Source of the DNA: Magnolia sinica
Taxonomy: Eukaryota; Streptophyta; Magnoliopsida; Magnoliales; Magnoliaceae
Assembly (NCBI RefSeq): GCF_029962835.1
Contig: NC_080591.1
Coordinates: 38,447,501 to 38,511,500, forward strand
Length of the DNA: 64,000 nucleotides
Direction of reading: 5' to 3'
In this document: positions 1 to 11,106 of the stretch, one piece after another
Layout: every line of letters starts with the position of its first letter
How positions within the stretch are numbered: position 1 is the first letter of the stretch
Notes under the pieces: generated by a model
Database searches by the model: none
What the model was told of the DNA's origin: nothing
The model's input: only the letters and a program-made list of their open reading frames with translations
Program-made: the position numbers and the translations under genes

Positions 1-250
1 CCCAACAAACAAATGCTTCTATGATAAGAATGGGGTTCAAGAGCATCATATTTCTATGGGACAATGCTCCCAATTTCTTACAATGCTCACAAGCTTTGCA
101 AAACTCATGAGTGTCCCTAAACATAGTGGGACAGTAAAAGCCACACTGCGGAATCTTGGTCGTGCTCTTTTTAGTAGAAAAGTGCCCACCACATGCTTGT
201 GAGTGACAGAAGGAGATGACACTTTGATGTTCATTGTCTGGCACACATCT
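1..250 (-). pseudogene. Athila integrase, N-terminal zinc-binding part (partial)
   Basis: The minus strand encodes a degraded HHCC zinc-binding domain: an ACGGHF stretch, then CGFYCPTMF, then a C-x2-C in a CKACEHC stretch. This is the usual start of Ty3/gypsy integrases, which insert the cDNA copy into the chromosome. The longest open frame here is shifted against the domain frame, so at least one indel is present. The DDE catalytic core lies outside the window. Confidence 0.7.
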
Positions 251-295
251 CCTTAAGATTTGGTCTGGGCAATATTTAAACAAATACGGATCATC

Positions 296-727
296 CTAGA
301 AGAATTTGCGCACCTCAGTGAAAACTTTCTTCTTATCTTGGGCAATCCAATGTGTTGGTGTGAAACCTGTGGCAAGATAATTAGCAATATCAGCAAACCA
401 AAGTGACTGGGAGACTTTGAACAGTTGTTTGTCAAGGAACATGTCATTGATATGTGTCGTCTCAAGGGAATTAGGGAGATCAAGGCGAGAAAGATGGTCA
501 GCCACTACGTTCTCTACTCCCTTTTTATCTTTTATTTCTAAATCAAATTCTTGGAGTAGGAGGATCCATCTTATCAGGTGAGGCTTAGCATCGTTCTTAG
601 AAAGAAGATACTTGAGTGTCACATGATCTGTGTAAACGACGATCTTAGATCCGATCAAGTAGGACCTAAGTTTGTTCAAAGAGAACACTACGGTTAAGTG
701 TTCCTTTTCTGTAGTCGAGTAGTTCAC
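296..727 (-). pseudogene. Athila RNase H domain
   Basis: This open stretch of about 143 codons reads as a Ty3/gypsy RNase H. It starts with a [18 protein letters not shown] block, followed by the [12 protein letters not shown] block and an [15 protein letters not shown] block ending in VADHLSRL. RNase H degrades the RNA strand of the RNA:DNA hybrid during reverse transcription. It follows RT and precedes integrase, the normal order. The frame is open across most of the domain, but the join to RT at 730-950 has stops. Confidence 0.85.
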
Positions 728-759
728 TTGGGCAAGATTTAGAGTTCTACTTGCATAAT

Positions 760-1902
760 GAATAATGTAGGGCTTCTTTTATTTTCTCTAACCTAAAACC
801 GGCCCAAGAGCATAGTCAGACGCGTCGCACATAAGTTCAAAAGGAAGGCTCCAGTCGGGTGGCTACATGATAGGTGTAGTGGTCAACATGCCCTTAAACT
901 TAATAAAAGCTTCCTGACATTACTCAATCCACTCGTATGGTGCATCCTTTTAAAGTAGATTACATAAAGGACGAGAGAGGTAACTAAAGTCCTTTATGAA
1001 TCTTCTGTAAAAATTGGCATGTCCTAAGAACGATCGCATATCTCGTATGTTCTCAAGTGGAGGTAGGTTAGAGATAAGATCAATTTTTACCTTATTTACC
1101 TCGATTCCTTTCGGTGAGATGATATGTCCAAGGACAATTTCCTTACAAACCATGAAATGACACTTCTCCCAATTGAGTACCAAATTCTTTTCTTCACATC
1201 TTTTCAACACATTTTTAAAATTTTTCAAGCAATCACTGAAAGATGGACCAAAGATAGAGAAGTCATCCATAAGGACCTCTAGATATTGCCCCACCATGTT
1301 AGAAAAATACTCATCATACATCGCTGAAAAGTGGTAGGGGCATTACGTAGTCCGAATGGTATCCTTCAGTAAGCAAAGGTTCCGTAGGGACATGTAAATG
1401 TGGTCTTTTCCTGATCTCTAAGGGCTATTTCTATTTGATTGTAGCCTGAATATCCGTCAAAGAAACAATAATATGAATGACTAGATAACCTTTCTAAAAT
1501 TTAATCAATGAAGGACAGAGGAAAGTGGTCCTTCCTCTTGACGGTATTCAACTTCCTATGGTCAATGCACATTCTCCAACCAGTAGTAACCCTAGTTGGC
1601 ATGAGTTCATTATTGGCATTAGCTACGATGGTGATTCCAGACTTCTTACGAACCACCTGAGTTGGACTCACCCATTAACTATCGGATATAGGGTATTTGA
1701 TACCCACATCCAATAGTTTAAGAACCATGGCTTTAACCACTTCCTTCATATTTGGATTTAGTCTATGTTGTGATTGCTGAGAGGTCTTCGCATTATCCTC
1801 AAGATAAATGCGGTGAGTACAAATCAAAGGGTCAATTCCCTTGAGGTCTGTAATCGTCCATCCAAGGGCTCCCTTATGCTCAATGAGAGTAGATATAAGC
1901 AT
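760..1902 (-). pseudogene. Athila reverse transcriptase
   Basis: The N-terminal part (1675-1902) reads HKGALGWTITDLKGIDP, then a RIYLEDNAK block and KLLDVGI.YPISDS, typical of the start of Athila RT. The central segment (about 1330-1675) is recognisable (SGYNQI, FTCPYGTFAY, PFGLRNAP-like) but holds stops. The palm with the catalytic pair is in LMDDFSIFG near 1260, followed by NWEKCHFMV, VLGHIIS.KGIEV and SFLGHANFYRRFIKDFS to about 950. The enzyme copies element RNA into DNA. Stops between the segments make it a relic. Confidence 0.87.
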
Positions 1903-2076
1903 ACTCTCCTGTTCTTACTCAAGGTGGGAAGAAATCACCATCGGGTATGTCTCATCTTGACCTAAGTAGACATATTTCAAATTAGAGGGAAATGGTTTTA
2001 GGTCAAGCTTTGGTGCCTTGAAGCTAGACGGAAGAGACACTATATCAGTATGGGGCAACTCTTCAAATTGTGACCT

Positions 2077-2720
2077 TCACCGGTTAACTTCAAATACTGG
2101 CACCGCATCAAGCATGGCGCCCATCTCCCTAATCATGTCATCATTAAAATTATGGAAGTGGACCAGGCATGTCTCTAGAGGATCAGAGGATAAGGTCAAA
2201 GGTGTTCTATCTTCCACGAAAGAGTCAATTATATTAATGTCGCGAAAATCTTCATCATCCTCTAACCGTCTTCCTGTGTTGAAAAAGATATTTAACTCCA
2301 ATGTCATATTCCCGGAAGACATACTCATGACTCCATTCCTGTAATTAATGATTGTGTTTAAAGTGGCAAGGAATGGATGATCAAGAAAGACGGGAATCTG
2401 AGTGCTTATGTTACTGATGGGTTCCGTATCTAGGATGATAAAATCTACTAGGTAGTAGAATCTGTCAACCTAGACCAACACATCCTCAATTACCCTCTCG
2501 ATACACGAACTAAGCGATTAGCAAGTTTATTATGGTTAAGGTAGGCTTTAATTCACCCAAACCTAACTGTTTGCATACCGAGTAGGGAATCAGATTTATG
2601 CTCGCTCCTAAGTCAAGAAGTGCGTGCTCAATTCAGTAGTTCCCGATTACACAAGGTATGGTTGGGCTTCCGAGATCTTTGAATTTTTGTGGCACATCTT
2701 ACTTTAGGATGACACTCACT
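2077..2720 (-). pseudogene. Athila protease and protease-RT linker
   Basis: At 2600-2614 the minus strand encodes DLGAS, the active-site motif used by Athila proteases, inside a block reading GSPTIPCVIGNY and LGASINLIPYS. A stop replaces the residue after GNY, most likely a Trp codon changed to TGA. The open stretch 2077-2328 is the acidic linker between protease and RT (LELNIFFNTG, then a run rich in D and E). The protease would process the Gag-Pol polyprotein. Confidence 0.72.
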
Positions 2721-2869
2721 TTCTCAGTTAAGAAGATTTTCTTTTGAATATTTTGTTATCTTTTGGTCGTACATAAGTCTTTCAGAAACTTGGTATATGA
2801 AGGTATTTGTTTTACGGCATCAAGTAGAGGAATATTAACCTTTACTTGTTTCAACACCTCTAGAATGTC

Positions 2870-3739
2870 CTAAGAGTTAGAGAGAGATTTTGGTGCAACC
2901 AACCGTTGGGGGAATGGAGCACTCGGCTTGCCCTGAAGTTCCGGTTCCAATTCTTGTGGAGTAGTACTAGGTCTATCATTGTTGTCCTCTTCTAGGTCTT
3001 TAGGCTTTTCAGCCCTTATCGGAATAGATTTGTCAATTATTTTCCCACTCCTAAGAGTGGTGATAGACTTAGCTTGCTCCATTTGATTTGAAGAGCTTAG
3101 ATCACTTATTTCGTATTGCGGTTTAGGAATGGGGAAAAGTTGGGTTGGAAGAATCCCTTTTTTCCCAATTGAATTTTTTATCTCACGCCCTTGTAGGGCC
3201 TTTGAAATATCTTGAAGTGTTTGTAATATACCGTGAGTGATAAGCTATTGGTTTTGAATATGTTTTAGAAACGAATCCTCTTGAGCTTTCACTTGATTTG
3301 GAATTTGATTAAAGAAACCTTGAGGAGTAGCAATTTGTCCATTCCTCTAACTGAAGTTTAGATGATTTCTCCAACTAGGATTGTATGTATTGGAGGTAGG
3401 TCCGTTGGAAGGTCTTTGGTAATTATTCATGACATTGGATTGCTCATTCAACACTTCTTGAAAGGCATCTATTGTTGGATAATTTTCAGTTGTGTGAATA
3501 TTACAAGCACAAATACCACAAATAGTTTCCTTAACCTTATCCTTCTTTAGTTCCATAGCTTTGAATTTTCTTATGAGATTAGACACTTTAGCATTGATAT
3601 CATTATCCTCTTTCAGAAGGTATAATCTACCCATCCTTAGATTAAGTGAGCCTAGAAGTGGTGCTTGATTTTGGGTAAGTGTCCCATGATTGTGCGTTTT
3701 CAGCAAGTCTATCCAAGTAGTCCCACACATCATCGACAT
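2870..3739 (-). pseudogene. Athila gag C-terminal region
   Basis: Two open pieces flank a broken part. 2870-3082 contains ITTLRSGK and a proline-rich PFPQRL stretch, standard between gag and protease in this lineage. 3347-3739 holds a damaged zinc knuckle, CGICACNIHTTENYP, where the usual C-x2-C-x4-H-x4-C spacing is only partly kept. Such knuckles bind the element RNA during particle assembly. The frame between the two pieces has stops. Confidence 0.65.
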
Positions 3740-4394
3740 TTTTATTCATGAATTCCACATTGCACATTGTATCAACCAATTGGCGTATGGAAGATGTCAG
3801 TCCATCATAGAAAAAGTGTGTAATGCGCTATGTTTCAAAACCGTGTTATGGGCATGAGCTGACAAGATCCTTGAACCGCTACCAACATTGAAAGAATGTT
3901 TCATCCTCCTTTTGGGTGAAGTTCATGATTGACTTTCTAAGGGTGTTTGTTTTATGATGTGGAATTTTTTTTTCTAAACTCCCTTATCATATCATTTCAT
4001 GTACCAATAGTCTAGGACGTAGTGACTGCAATCACATCTTAGCTTTCTCTTTCAAAGAAAAGGGAAAGAGTTTCAGCCTGACTGTGTCCTTAGATACGTT
4101 TAGAAAATATAAAGTAGCTATGATCTCATCAAACTCTTTCAAGTGCAAATATGGACTTTCTGACTCAAGCCTATGAAATTTAGGAAGGAGTTGGATCACC
4201 CCTGGCTTGATATCCACGTGTCTCATATTCTCTGGAAAAACCATGCATGAGGGCGTACTCACCCCCACCGGTTGTAAATAATCTTGTAAAGTACGACGCG
4301 GGGGTGCTTGATGCACTTCATTCTCATCCTGGACTTCCCCAACTCTAGGTTAAGGTTGTCCTTCTGGTTGATTGGCCAGTTAATTTGTAGCCAT
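3740..4394 (-). pseudogene. Athila gag N-terminal (capsid) region
   Basis: The start codon is placed at 4394: the peptide begins MATN, hits a stop probably derived from Gln or Trp, then continues LANQPEGQP. The capsid core at 4032-4316 contains RRTLQDYL, IKPGVIQLL and VRLKLFPFSLKEKA, the classic retrotransposon gag block. 3740-4031 continues the domain with shifts. Gag forms the cytoplasmic particle in which reverse transcription takes place. Confidence 0.75.
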
Positions 4395-5020
4395 ATCCTC
4401 AATTAACTCTAGGGATCTCGAGTAGTGTCTAGTCCTGCGATGGATAGTTAACCCCTCAACCAATCCTCTTTCACTCAAAAGACGTTGAGTGTTGTCACGG
4501 ACCCACTGGGCATGAAACGCTCTCAACCCTCAATCTCAAATTCTAACCTAAACCTAAAAAGCAAGAAAGGAAATAGAAATCTGGAAATAAAAAGGAAGAG
4601 AGAGTTGGAGAGAAGTTACCAAATTGGAAGTTCCTAAGTTAGGTCCTGCAAAACCAAATAAACAAGTCAATTTCTAAAAAAGGAAATTCTAAAATTAGAA
4701 AGTTCTTAAAATAGAAAGTAAACTAGTTTAAAAAGGGAAAACTTCTAAAAACCGAAAATAGAAAGTTTCTAAAAACTGATTAGGAAAGTTCTAAACCTAG
4801 AATTAGAATGTGTCTAAAAATAGAAAATAAAACCCTAAATCTAAAAATAGAAAAATTAGAAAGAGATTACCAATTTAGAAAGTCTATATCAGGGTCTTAC
4901 AAAACAGGAAAGTTAGGTTAATTTCTAAAAATCAAATAGAAAAACCTAAACCTAAAATTAGAAAACTTTAATCTTAACCTAATTCTAAAACTAGTTAATC
5001 TCAGAAAAACGTAACCGTTA
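4395..5020 (-). other. Athila 5' leader, A-rich, no gene
   Basis: Untranslated leader between PBS and gag. From about 4555 to 5010 it is built of loosely repeated units related to CTAAAAATAGAAA on the plus strand. No coding potential is visible. Confidence 0.6.
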
Positions 5021-5038
5021 ATCCCCGGCAATGACGCC
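5021..5038 (-). promoter_or_regulatory. Primer binding site, tRNA-Asp type (Athila)
   Basis: The plus strand reads ATCCCCGGCAATGACGCC(A), nearly identical to the 3' end of plant tRNA-Asp (CCCCGGCAACGGCGCCA). On the minus strand this is the site where the tRNA would prime first-strand synthesis. Two CpG-type changes separate it from a perfect match. The nearest TG LTR border is about 23 bp away (5062). Confidence 0.8.
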
Positions 5039-5061
5039 AAAAACTTATTCACAACCCCAAA

Positions 5062-5822
5062 TGTAGGGTCGCGATGATAATCTTAATAAGACCAAGGTCG
5101 AATCCACATGGACAGAACTTTGTACGTAATCTGAAATAAACAGAACTAGAACTAGAAGAAGATGTAATCTAAATCAGGAGAATGTAAGAGAATAATGGTG
5201 AATTATTAAACTAAAACTTGTAAAATTTAAAAGTGGAAAACTAGGGTTTCTAAGGATCCACTTGTAGAGATCAAGGAGATCTATGCTTAATTCAAAAATA
5301 CAACTGGAATCAGAGTCTTATCTTCATCCAAATGGAGGATAATTCATTAAAACTCAAATATGAACTTCCTTTAATCTAGTTTTGAATGGAAAACTATGCC
5401 CATGAGACAAAGTAAACAACAAAATTTAACCAATCCACAACCCATCTTAGAGAGTTATGAACGTTAGAAAGGATTCCATCATCCAACCATGTCCATGGGA
5501 CAATGGTGAACAATAAGGTTCCTAGTTTCATAATCATAATAATGAGAAGAACATGCTTAAAGCTATCACAGATCCATTATAATTTAAGTCACAACAAACC
5601 ATTAAAAACTAAAAGCATTCCTTGCAATCAAAGTAAAATCAAAATTAGTTTAACTTAACATGAATCAAAGCCATAAAACACCCCATCATGCTACAAGCTT
5701 CACCTCTTAGCCCTAGCTAAGAGATTTAGCCAATCATAGACATGATCAAGCTAAAGTCTGAATAAAAACAAAAAGGAAAACAATGAAGGAGAAAGAAGAC
5801 TTATCAGCCAGCTGTCCACCCC

Positions 5823-5857
<35 letters not shown>

Positions 5858-7149
5858 GCCATTGCTCCACGTCTTCACGTCCTTCCTTGGATGGTTCTCA
5901 TGCTCTCTCTCTCTCTCTCTATTTATAGACATAAGGAGGAGGTGTTGAAGTCAGTTGGTTGTGCGTAGCCAGAGGTGGTGGAGAACTTTCACAGCTCTTT
6001 ATGCAGCTAGCGTGCACAACAACGCAAACTAAGTTGCGTTCGGATGGAGTTTAGGACAGATGAATGGCCTGTCCATGGAATTCGCCTCCTAGATGGTGGT
6101 CAACCCCACCTTGGACTCCATCTGGACTGTCCAGATCGCTGATCTAATCATAGATGGTGGGTCACAACTGCTCGAAAATCTCAAATTTCACGGACGTGCA
6201 TACCCTTATGCTGGGAGTTGTGCTGAGCTCTTGGTGGGCCCCACAGTGTTATTTTTAGAGAAATCCACCCGTCCATTGGATTCCTGGTGAGATTTCGGTC
6301 GGATAGGGGTGGTTTCGGTCGATTTTTGGTGCGGCCCACTATATCAAATCATGCTGCCATTCATCCTGTATTTGATGGTGATCTGTGTGTGTACACGTGT
6401 ATGGGACCAAAAGTACTCCATAGCTAGGGTCGTGGCCACCCCTGGATCAAATGGACTGTCCCAATCGTCCAAATGATGGACGGTGGTAGCCCACTACACT
6501 CGTCGATGCGGACGCTAGCAGAAACAAAAACGAAAACTTCCGTTTTCGATGAAAGCTCGAGTCAACATGTTTTGACCGAACCTTCCAGTCCAGTGTGGCG
6601 CATGTGGACCTACCGTGGTGCACGTGCATCACACATGTGGGGTCCACTGAGATGTACATGAGAAATTCACTCTGTCAATTTGTTTTGTCATCTAATTTGA
6701 GAGGTTTAGACCAAAATTGAAGCATATCCAGATATCAAGTGGGCCCCAAATCATTGATTTAGTGGCTAATTTGTCCATTAGGATACTTCCACAAAGATCC
6801 AAGGACTGAATTTCGATGTGTATAGTTAATTTAGGGTCCTCAGGCTGGATATAAATTTTCGAGCCAAACGGATGGTGGGAACCCTGTGATCTTGCATTCA
6901 GGACAACTTTCAGGCCTCTTTATCGTCAATCACTTGATTTTCTCAGATCTTTGCCGTGTGAATTCTTCAATCTCGGTCCCCTAAGATCCATCCCTTGCAT
7001 CAAATCCATGCCTTTAACACCCTTTTTCAGTCCAGGCTCTTAAATTCACCTTGCAACATAAACATGATCAAAATAGGACGTTAAATATTATCATGTTCGT
7101 AAAACCATGTGATAACTAGGGTCTAATATGCAATATTTGACCCTCAACA
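5062..7149 (-). repeat. Athila 5' LTR
   Basis: Bounded on the plus strand by TGTAGGGTCG at 5062 and TTTGACCCTCAACA at 7149, about 2.09 kb, lying between the PBS and the Tat LTR sequence. It contains a C-run followed by a CT microsatellite and GC-rich segments with GTGGGCC-type motifs. The second copy of this LTR is outside the window, so the inner border rests on PBS position and the TG dinucleotide. Confidence 0.7.
5819..5857. repeat. Poly-C tract followed by (CT)n microsatellite
   Basis: About 15 C residues (5819-5833) run directly into about 12 CT units; a further short CT run lies at 5910-5929. Inside the Athila LTR. Confidence 0.95.
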
Positions 7150-7263
7150 AATAGGTAAGCTCGAAAACCTATCCTGGGCCTTTGACCACTTTGGTTCGAA
7201 TTCTCTTATAGTTAGTCGATTGTTCTTCTCATGTGAGGGACCAGTTCAGTTTTCCTCATAACA
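7150..7263 (-). repeat. Tat 3' LTR, first ~114 bp (rest displaced by Athila)
   Basis: Reverse complement begins TGTTATGAGG right after a polypurine tract and matches the outer end of the 5' LTR at 51010-51125, including the TTCTCTTATA block. At 7149/7150 it is cut by the Athila LTR; the remainder should lie left of the window beyond Athila. Confidence 0.78.
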
Positions 7264-7275
7264 GTTTCCCCCACT
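7264..7275 (-). promoter_or_regulatory. Tat polypurine tract
   Basis: Minus-strand AGTGGGGGAAAC directly precedes the 3' LTR TG. This is the normal place and composition of the second-strand primer. Confidence 0.75.
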
Positions 7276-7907
7276 TCTGAGCTCGTCCTGTATGAGTTTA
7301 GGAAGTAAGATCTTAAAGTGGTGTGAAGTAGTGGGAATTCAAATTCAAAATTTGAATACCTTGGTCTTTTTTAAATTTTAAATTAAGCTTGGGTTCGTCA
7401 TTTGCTAGCAAAGGCAGTAGCTGAAAATTCAACGGCGGGCGTAAATAAATTAATCTTGGGTTCATCATTTACTGGAAAAGGCATGATTACTATTGTAGTG
7501 TACAATTCTACATGCATTTATGGTGGATTGTCACCTCAAATTTTGATCAAAATAGAAGGCAACAACTGTCATGCAAGCTATCACAACTTTGCCTTGGCGA
7601 ATTCCCTGTCATTGTGTGGAGGGGCACCTTCATTGAAGTGTCCCCTGAGACGCTCGTGCTAACACGTGGCGCGCATGGGAATAAATGCGGTAACGGGGAA
7701 TTCTATATATACACAGAGTTTGCCACTTCTTCCCATTTGTTGTTTTGGGAGGCTTAAGCTTAGCCGACCTGACCTAATCCGGCTCTCCTTCCCTAAACTC
7801 CGGAGTTATCCAGACCTTGTGAATTTTCATGCCGAAGAACCCTTTCAGTATGTCCCTGACCGCCATCCAATATCATTCCCTTCTATTTTTTCATCTCACC
7901 TCTTATA
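7276..7907 (+). promoter_or_regulatory. Promoter and 5' leader of the Tat antisense gene
   Basis: A TATA box (TATATATA, 7704-7711) in a CTATATATACAC context lies about 200 bp upstream of the first ATG (7908) of the plus-strand accessory gene. The stretch 7276-7700 has no recognisable coding domain. Promoter function is inferred from position; the transcription start is not known. Confidence 0.5.
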
Positions 7908-8323
7908 ATGTCCTCTAGGGAAGATTCTAGGGTATCCGCTGTCTCCAGTCTTTTTCAAGAGGGGTCAGTGGACAGTAACTTCGATTCTAGGTATGCGCCT
8001 TCTGTAGAGTCTAATCCACGAAAGTGCATTCCTTCACCCAAGGGGAACTACTATCAGTGGTGGAACCACAAACTGAGGTAGTCTTCTCACAATGAGCTGA
8101 GTCGGCCTCCTTGTCTTCTAAAGATATGACCCTTATAGCCAATATTTTTGTATCTAGGTTAAGGGCAGTTAACTTGCAAACCCTCATGTTCGAATACATG
8201 ATTCCCATCTTAGTGGGGGCTTCAACTTTCCCAAGCTAGAAAAGCCCCAGGCCGAGGACTTCCCTATACCCAGTGTTCTTCGCTTGCGATCTTCGCCTAC
8301 CTCTCCACCATGTGGTGAGAGAG
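7908..8323 (+). pseudogene. Tat antisense accessory gene, 5' part (Transposase_28-like)
   Basis: Start at ATG 7908 (MSSREDSRVSAVSSLF) with a frame of 57 codons to a stop at 8078-8080, then broken frame to the insertion at 8324. It runs opposite to the Tat gag-pol and lies between integrase and the 3' LTR, where some Tat-lineage elements carry an extra antisense ORF. Downstream exons at 26683-27703 and 34971-35659 belong to the same gene. The overall pattern resembles the Pfam family 'putative gypsy type transposon' (Transposase_28); that assignment is from memory of the family pattern. Function of such proteins is not established. Confidence 0.6.
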
Positions 8324-8669
8324 TGTAACACCCTGATTCCAGAAACCCGAGTACATTACTCGTGTTCCAAAAACCTAAGCGTTAACCTTTGAAAACACCC
8401 AAATTCCACATACTTTTTTTTCATCAGAGTTAGTAATCAAGTGGAATAAAAACAAATTGAGTATAAGAGGGAGTCCAATTATACAAGTCCAAATATTTCA
8501 AGTGGCTATCCAAAAACTTATACAAACCAATGTCTCATAACTAAAGATTAAACAACCAAATAGTAAAAGTTGACTAGAAATTAGAGTTGCATAGCCATCG
8601 ATCTCTCTGTGTGATGCACCAGAGTCAACTCGTACCTCATCTATGCATCCTACACACTGAATATGGTTC

Positions 8670-9095
8670 TAAAAGTGATATGTTAACAAACCCTAAGTAT
8701 TGTCAAATTTTGGTGTGCCAAATAAATTTAAGTTTGTATCTTGATATGTATCAAGCTTGTGCATTTGTTCACATTGAATCTTCGATGTTCATTCTATTCG
8801 TGCCAAATCTATCTTGCCGATATCTACGATGAACTTACTGAGATCTTCAAAACAGGAAGAAAGTGAAGACTTAGCTTTCAAGAACATGACGGTTCAAGAT
8901 TTGTAACCAGAAAAGTTCAAGAATTCAAGACTTAGTTAAAGACTGTGTTCGATATGTCGAGTTCAAAGCTTCGAAGAGCGCAAAATTCAAAGCTGCTGAA
9001 GTGATTGATAGTTTGATGGTTCATATGTTCTATCTCGTAAGTAAGGTATGATTGACCTAGATTAACCTTAGATCATGATTAGATCATTTCATAGC
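8670..9095 (+). repeat. Truncated Sirevirus LTR
   Basis: Matches the first ~425 bp of the LTRs at 9852 and 21675 (AAACCCTAAGTATTGTC block, GATTAGATCATTTCATA end). The first G of TG is mutated to A (TAAAAGTG). It stops abruptly and joins internal sequence at an ATA shared by both sides. Confidence 0.85.
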
Positions 9096-9851
9096 TATGC
9101 CTGTTAGACAAGGTTCTATTAATCTCTATCCATTTAACAACTCTAATATCAACAAGATGAACTTAGACTTGGCACCTGGTCAAGTTGATAGGAATGCTGG
9201 AGGAGATGAAGAAGTTGAAGAAGCTAACACTTTTCCTCAAGAAGATGTTAATATGGATGATTTATTTGATGAACTTGATTGAGATTCTGAGGCTGACCCT
9301 AATTATCAGCATTCTGGTTTCGTTGAGAGGTTACATACTCTTGAGGAACAGGTGACTCAAATTCGTGTAACCCAGGATTCTCAATTTTCTTATATGCATA
9401 AATATATGAGGTGCATTACTAAGGGTTTAGATTAAATTAATCCATCTATTCCTGCTCCCTCTTTAGGATCTGACTAGTTTTGTTTTAATTGGATGGTATC
9501 TATAATAACTTTATTCTAACTCTTTCCCCTATGACTGCTTGGATAATGTTGTTTAAACTCTTATCTATTCAGATACTCTGTTTTATTTGAATAAATAGTT
9601 GTTTATTCGACATACTCTCTTATTATCATCTATTTATCATTATTCGTTTCCTTTGTCATGTTGTAACAAAAAGGGGGAGAACATTGTTGCATGAATATGA
9701 AGATATATGATTTTTTTTGCAGAGAGTAGTGGATTAAGGGGGAGAGTTGATTATTGTGCATATATCATAATATGTTTGTGCAATATGTTGTTTGAATATC
9801 TATTACATATTGTAATTTTGGTTTTGTCACAAATTGGACAAAGGGGGAGAT
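9096..9851 (+). repeat. Duplicate of the Sirevirus 3' internal region
   Basis: Corresponds to 20905-21674: the end of the extra ORF (GDEEVEEAN.FPQEDVNMDD, then LHTLEEQV and SQFSYMHKYM, to the TAG at 9475-9477), the 3' untranslated stretch and the polypurine tract AAGGGGGAGA (9840-9850). It is all that remains of the internal domain of a first tandem copy. Confidence 0.85.
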
Positions 9852-10324
9852 TGAAAGTGCTATGTTAATAAACCTTAAGTATTGTCAAATTTTGGTTTAC
9901 CAAACCAATTCAAGTTTGTATCTTGATATGTAGCAAGCTTCTGCATTTGTTCACATTGAATCTTTAACGTTCATTTTATTCGTGTTAAATCTATCTTGCT
10001 GATATTTACGATGAACTTACTGAGATCTTCAAAACTGGAAGAAAGTTACGATTTAGCTTTCAAGAACATGACGGTTTAAGATCTGTAACCAGAAAAGTTC
10101 AAGAACTCAAGACCTAGTCGAAGACTGTATTCGATATGTCGAGTTCAAGCTTCGAAGAGCGCAAAATTCAAAGCTGTTGAAGTGATCGATAGTTTGATGG
10201 TTCATATATTCTAACTCACAAGTAAGGTATGATTGACCTAGATTGACCTTAAATCATGATTAGATCATTTCATACTTTTGGTGGGTCATTTTGGTCATTT
10301 TATAAGTGTAAAATTCTGTTCTTT

Positions 10325-10675
10325 CGACTAGCCCTAGCATTGGCTCGACCAGTCCTAATATTTCTTTGACCAGTCCAAGATTTGTTATGAATTTTTAGAA
10401 TTTTTCTGTTAGTCTACGACCAGTCCTGAAAACTGCTCGACTAGTCGTGTGAATAGTGCTCGACCAGTCATTCAGTGTTCGACTCATTTTCCAGCGTGTA
10501 ATTTGGACTCACACGACCAGTTGTGTGGTGTCCATGACCAGTCGAGCAAGCTACTCGACCAGTCGTGGGACCCACAAGGCCAGTCTTGCAACTGAAAAAT
10601 CTTATCGCGACTGAATTTTTGAAAATATGTTTGGATAAGGCTAGTCGTAGCTAACCAAAGACCAGTCGTGCGAAC
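10325..10675 (+). repeat. Array of CGACCAGTCG-type palindromic motifs in LTR
   Basis: About a dozen degenerate copies of the imperfect palindrome CGACCAGTCG (variants CGACTAGTCG, CGACCAGTCC, CGACCAGTTG) are irregularly spaced by roughly 15-40 bp, in the upstream half of the LTR. The same array recurs at 22145-22500 and four more copies lie in the internal region at 19805-19872. Position in the LTR suggests transcription-factor sites, but this is inference. Confidence 0.8.
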
Positions 10676-11106
10676 CAATTTTTCACCTATAAATTGTGCT
10701 CAAATTTTAGAGTTTTTTATTCAATTCTTATCATTCTTAAGAAATTACGCTAAGATTATTTTGAGTACATTCTAAGCTATTTTGTGCATATTTAAGATTA
10801 TTTAAAGTAGCTTTTGTAATTTGATTTTGAATCTCTATTCCATTCTTATATTGAAAAGGGATATTTAATTTACCCTTTCTTGAGATCAAAATCAATACAA
10901 AGCCCTTACTGAGTTAATTAAAAATCATCTAGACTTAGAACCCTATACACTTGTGATACTGAACGTTAAACATATACGTCATCATCAAGTTGGTTCTACC
11001 AGGCTGCTTTAGAATCTTTATACAGATAAGTATTTTCTTTTTTGTAATTCGATTCCTTTTGGTTTGTGAGATTATTCCTGAAAATCTCCTTTTTTAGTTT
11101 GTTTGA

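Larger units (their letters stand above)
1..7149 (-). mobile_element. Athila-type Ty3/gypsy retrotransposon, left part outside window
   Basis: Read on the minus strand the order is LTR (5062-7149), tRNA-Asp-like primer binding site (5021-5038), A-rich leader, gag (from 4394), protease, RT, RNase H and the zinc-binding start of integrase (1-250). The rest of integrase and the other LTR lie left of position 1. The Asp-type PBS and the RT and RNase H wording fit the Athila branch. At 7149 its LTR ends in CA against sequence matching the Tat LTR at 50404-51125, so it inserted into the Tat 3' LTR. The far target-site duplicate cannot be seen. Coding frames are broken by stops and shifts, so it is not autonomous. 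Confidence 0.85.

Noticed and set aside
10325..10675. CRISPR-like array of short repeats
   Set aside because: Units are 10 bp, irregularly spaced and degenerate, in a plant LTR; no cas genes and eukaryotic context.
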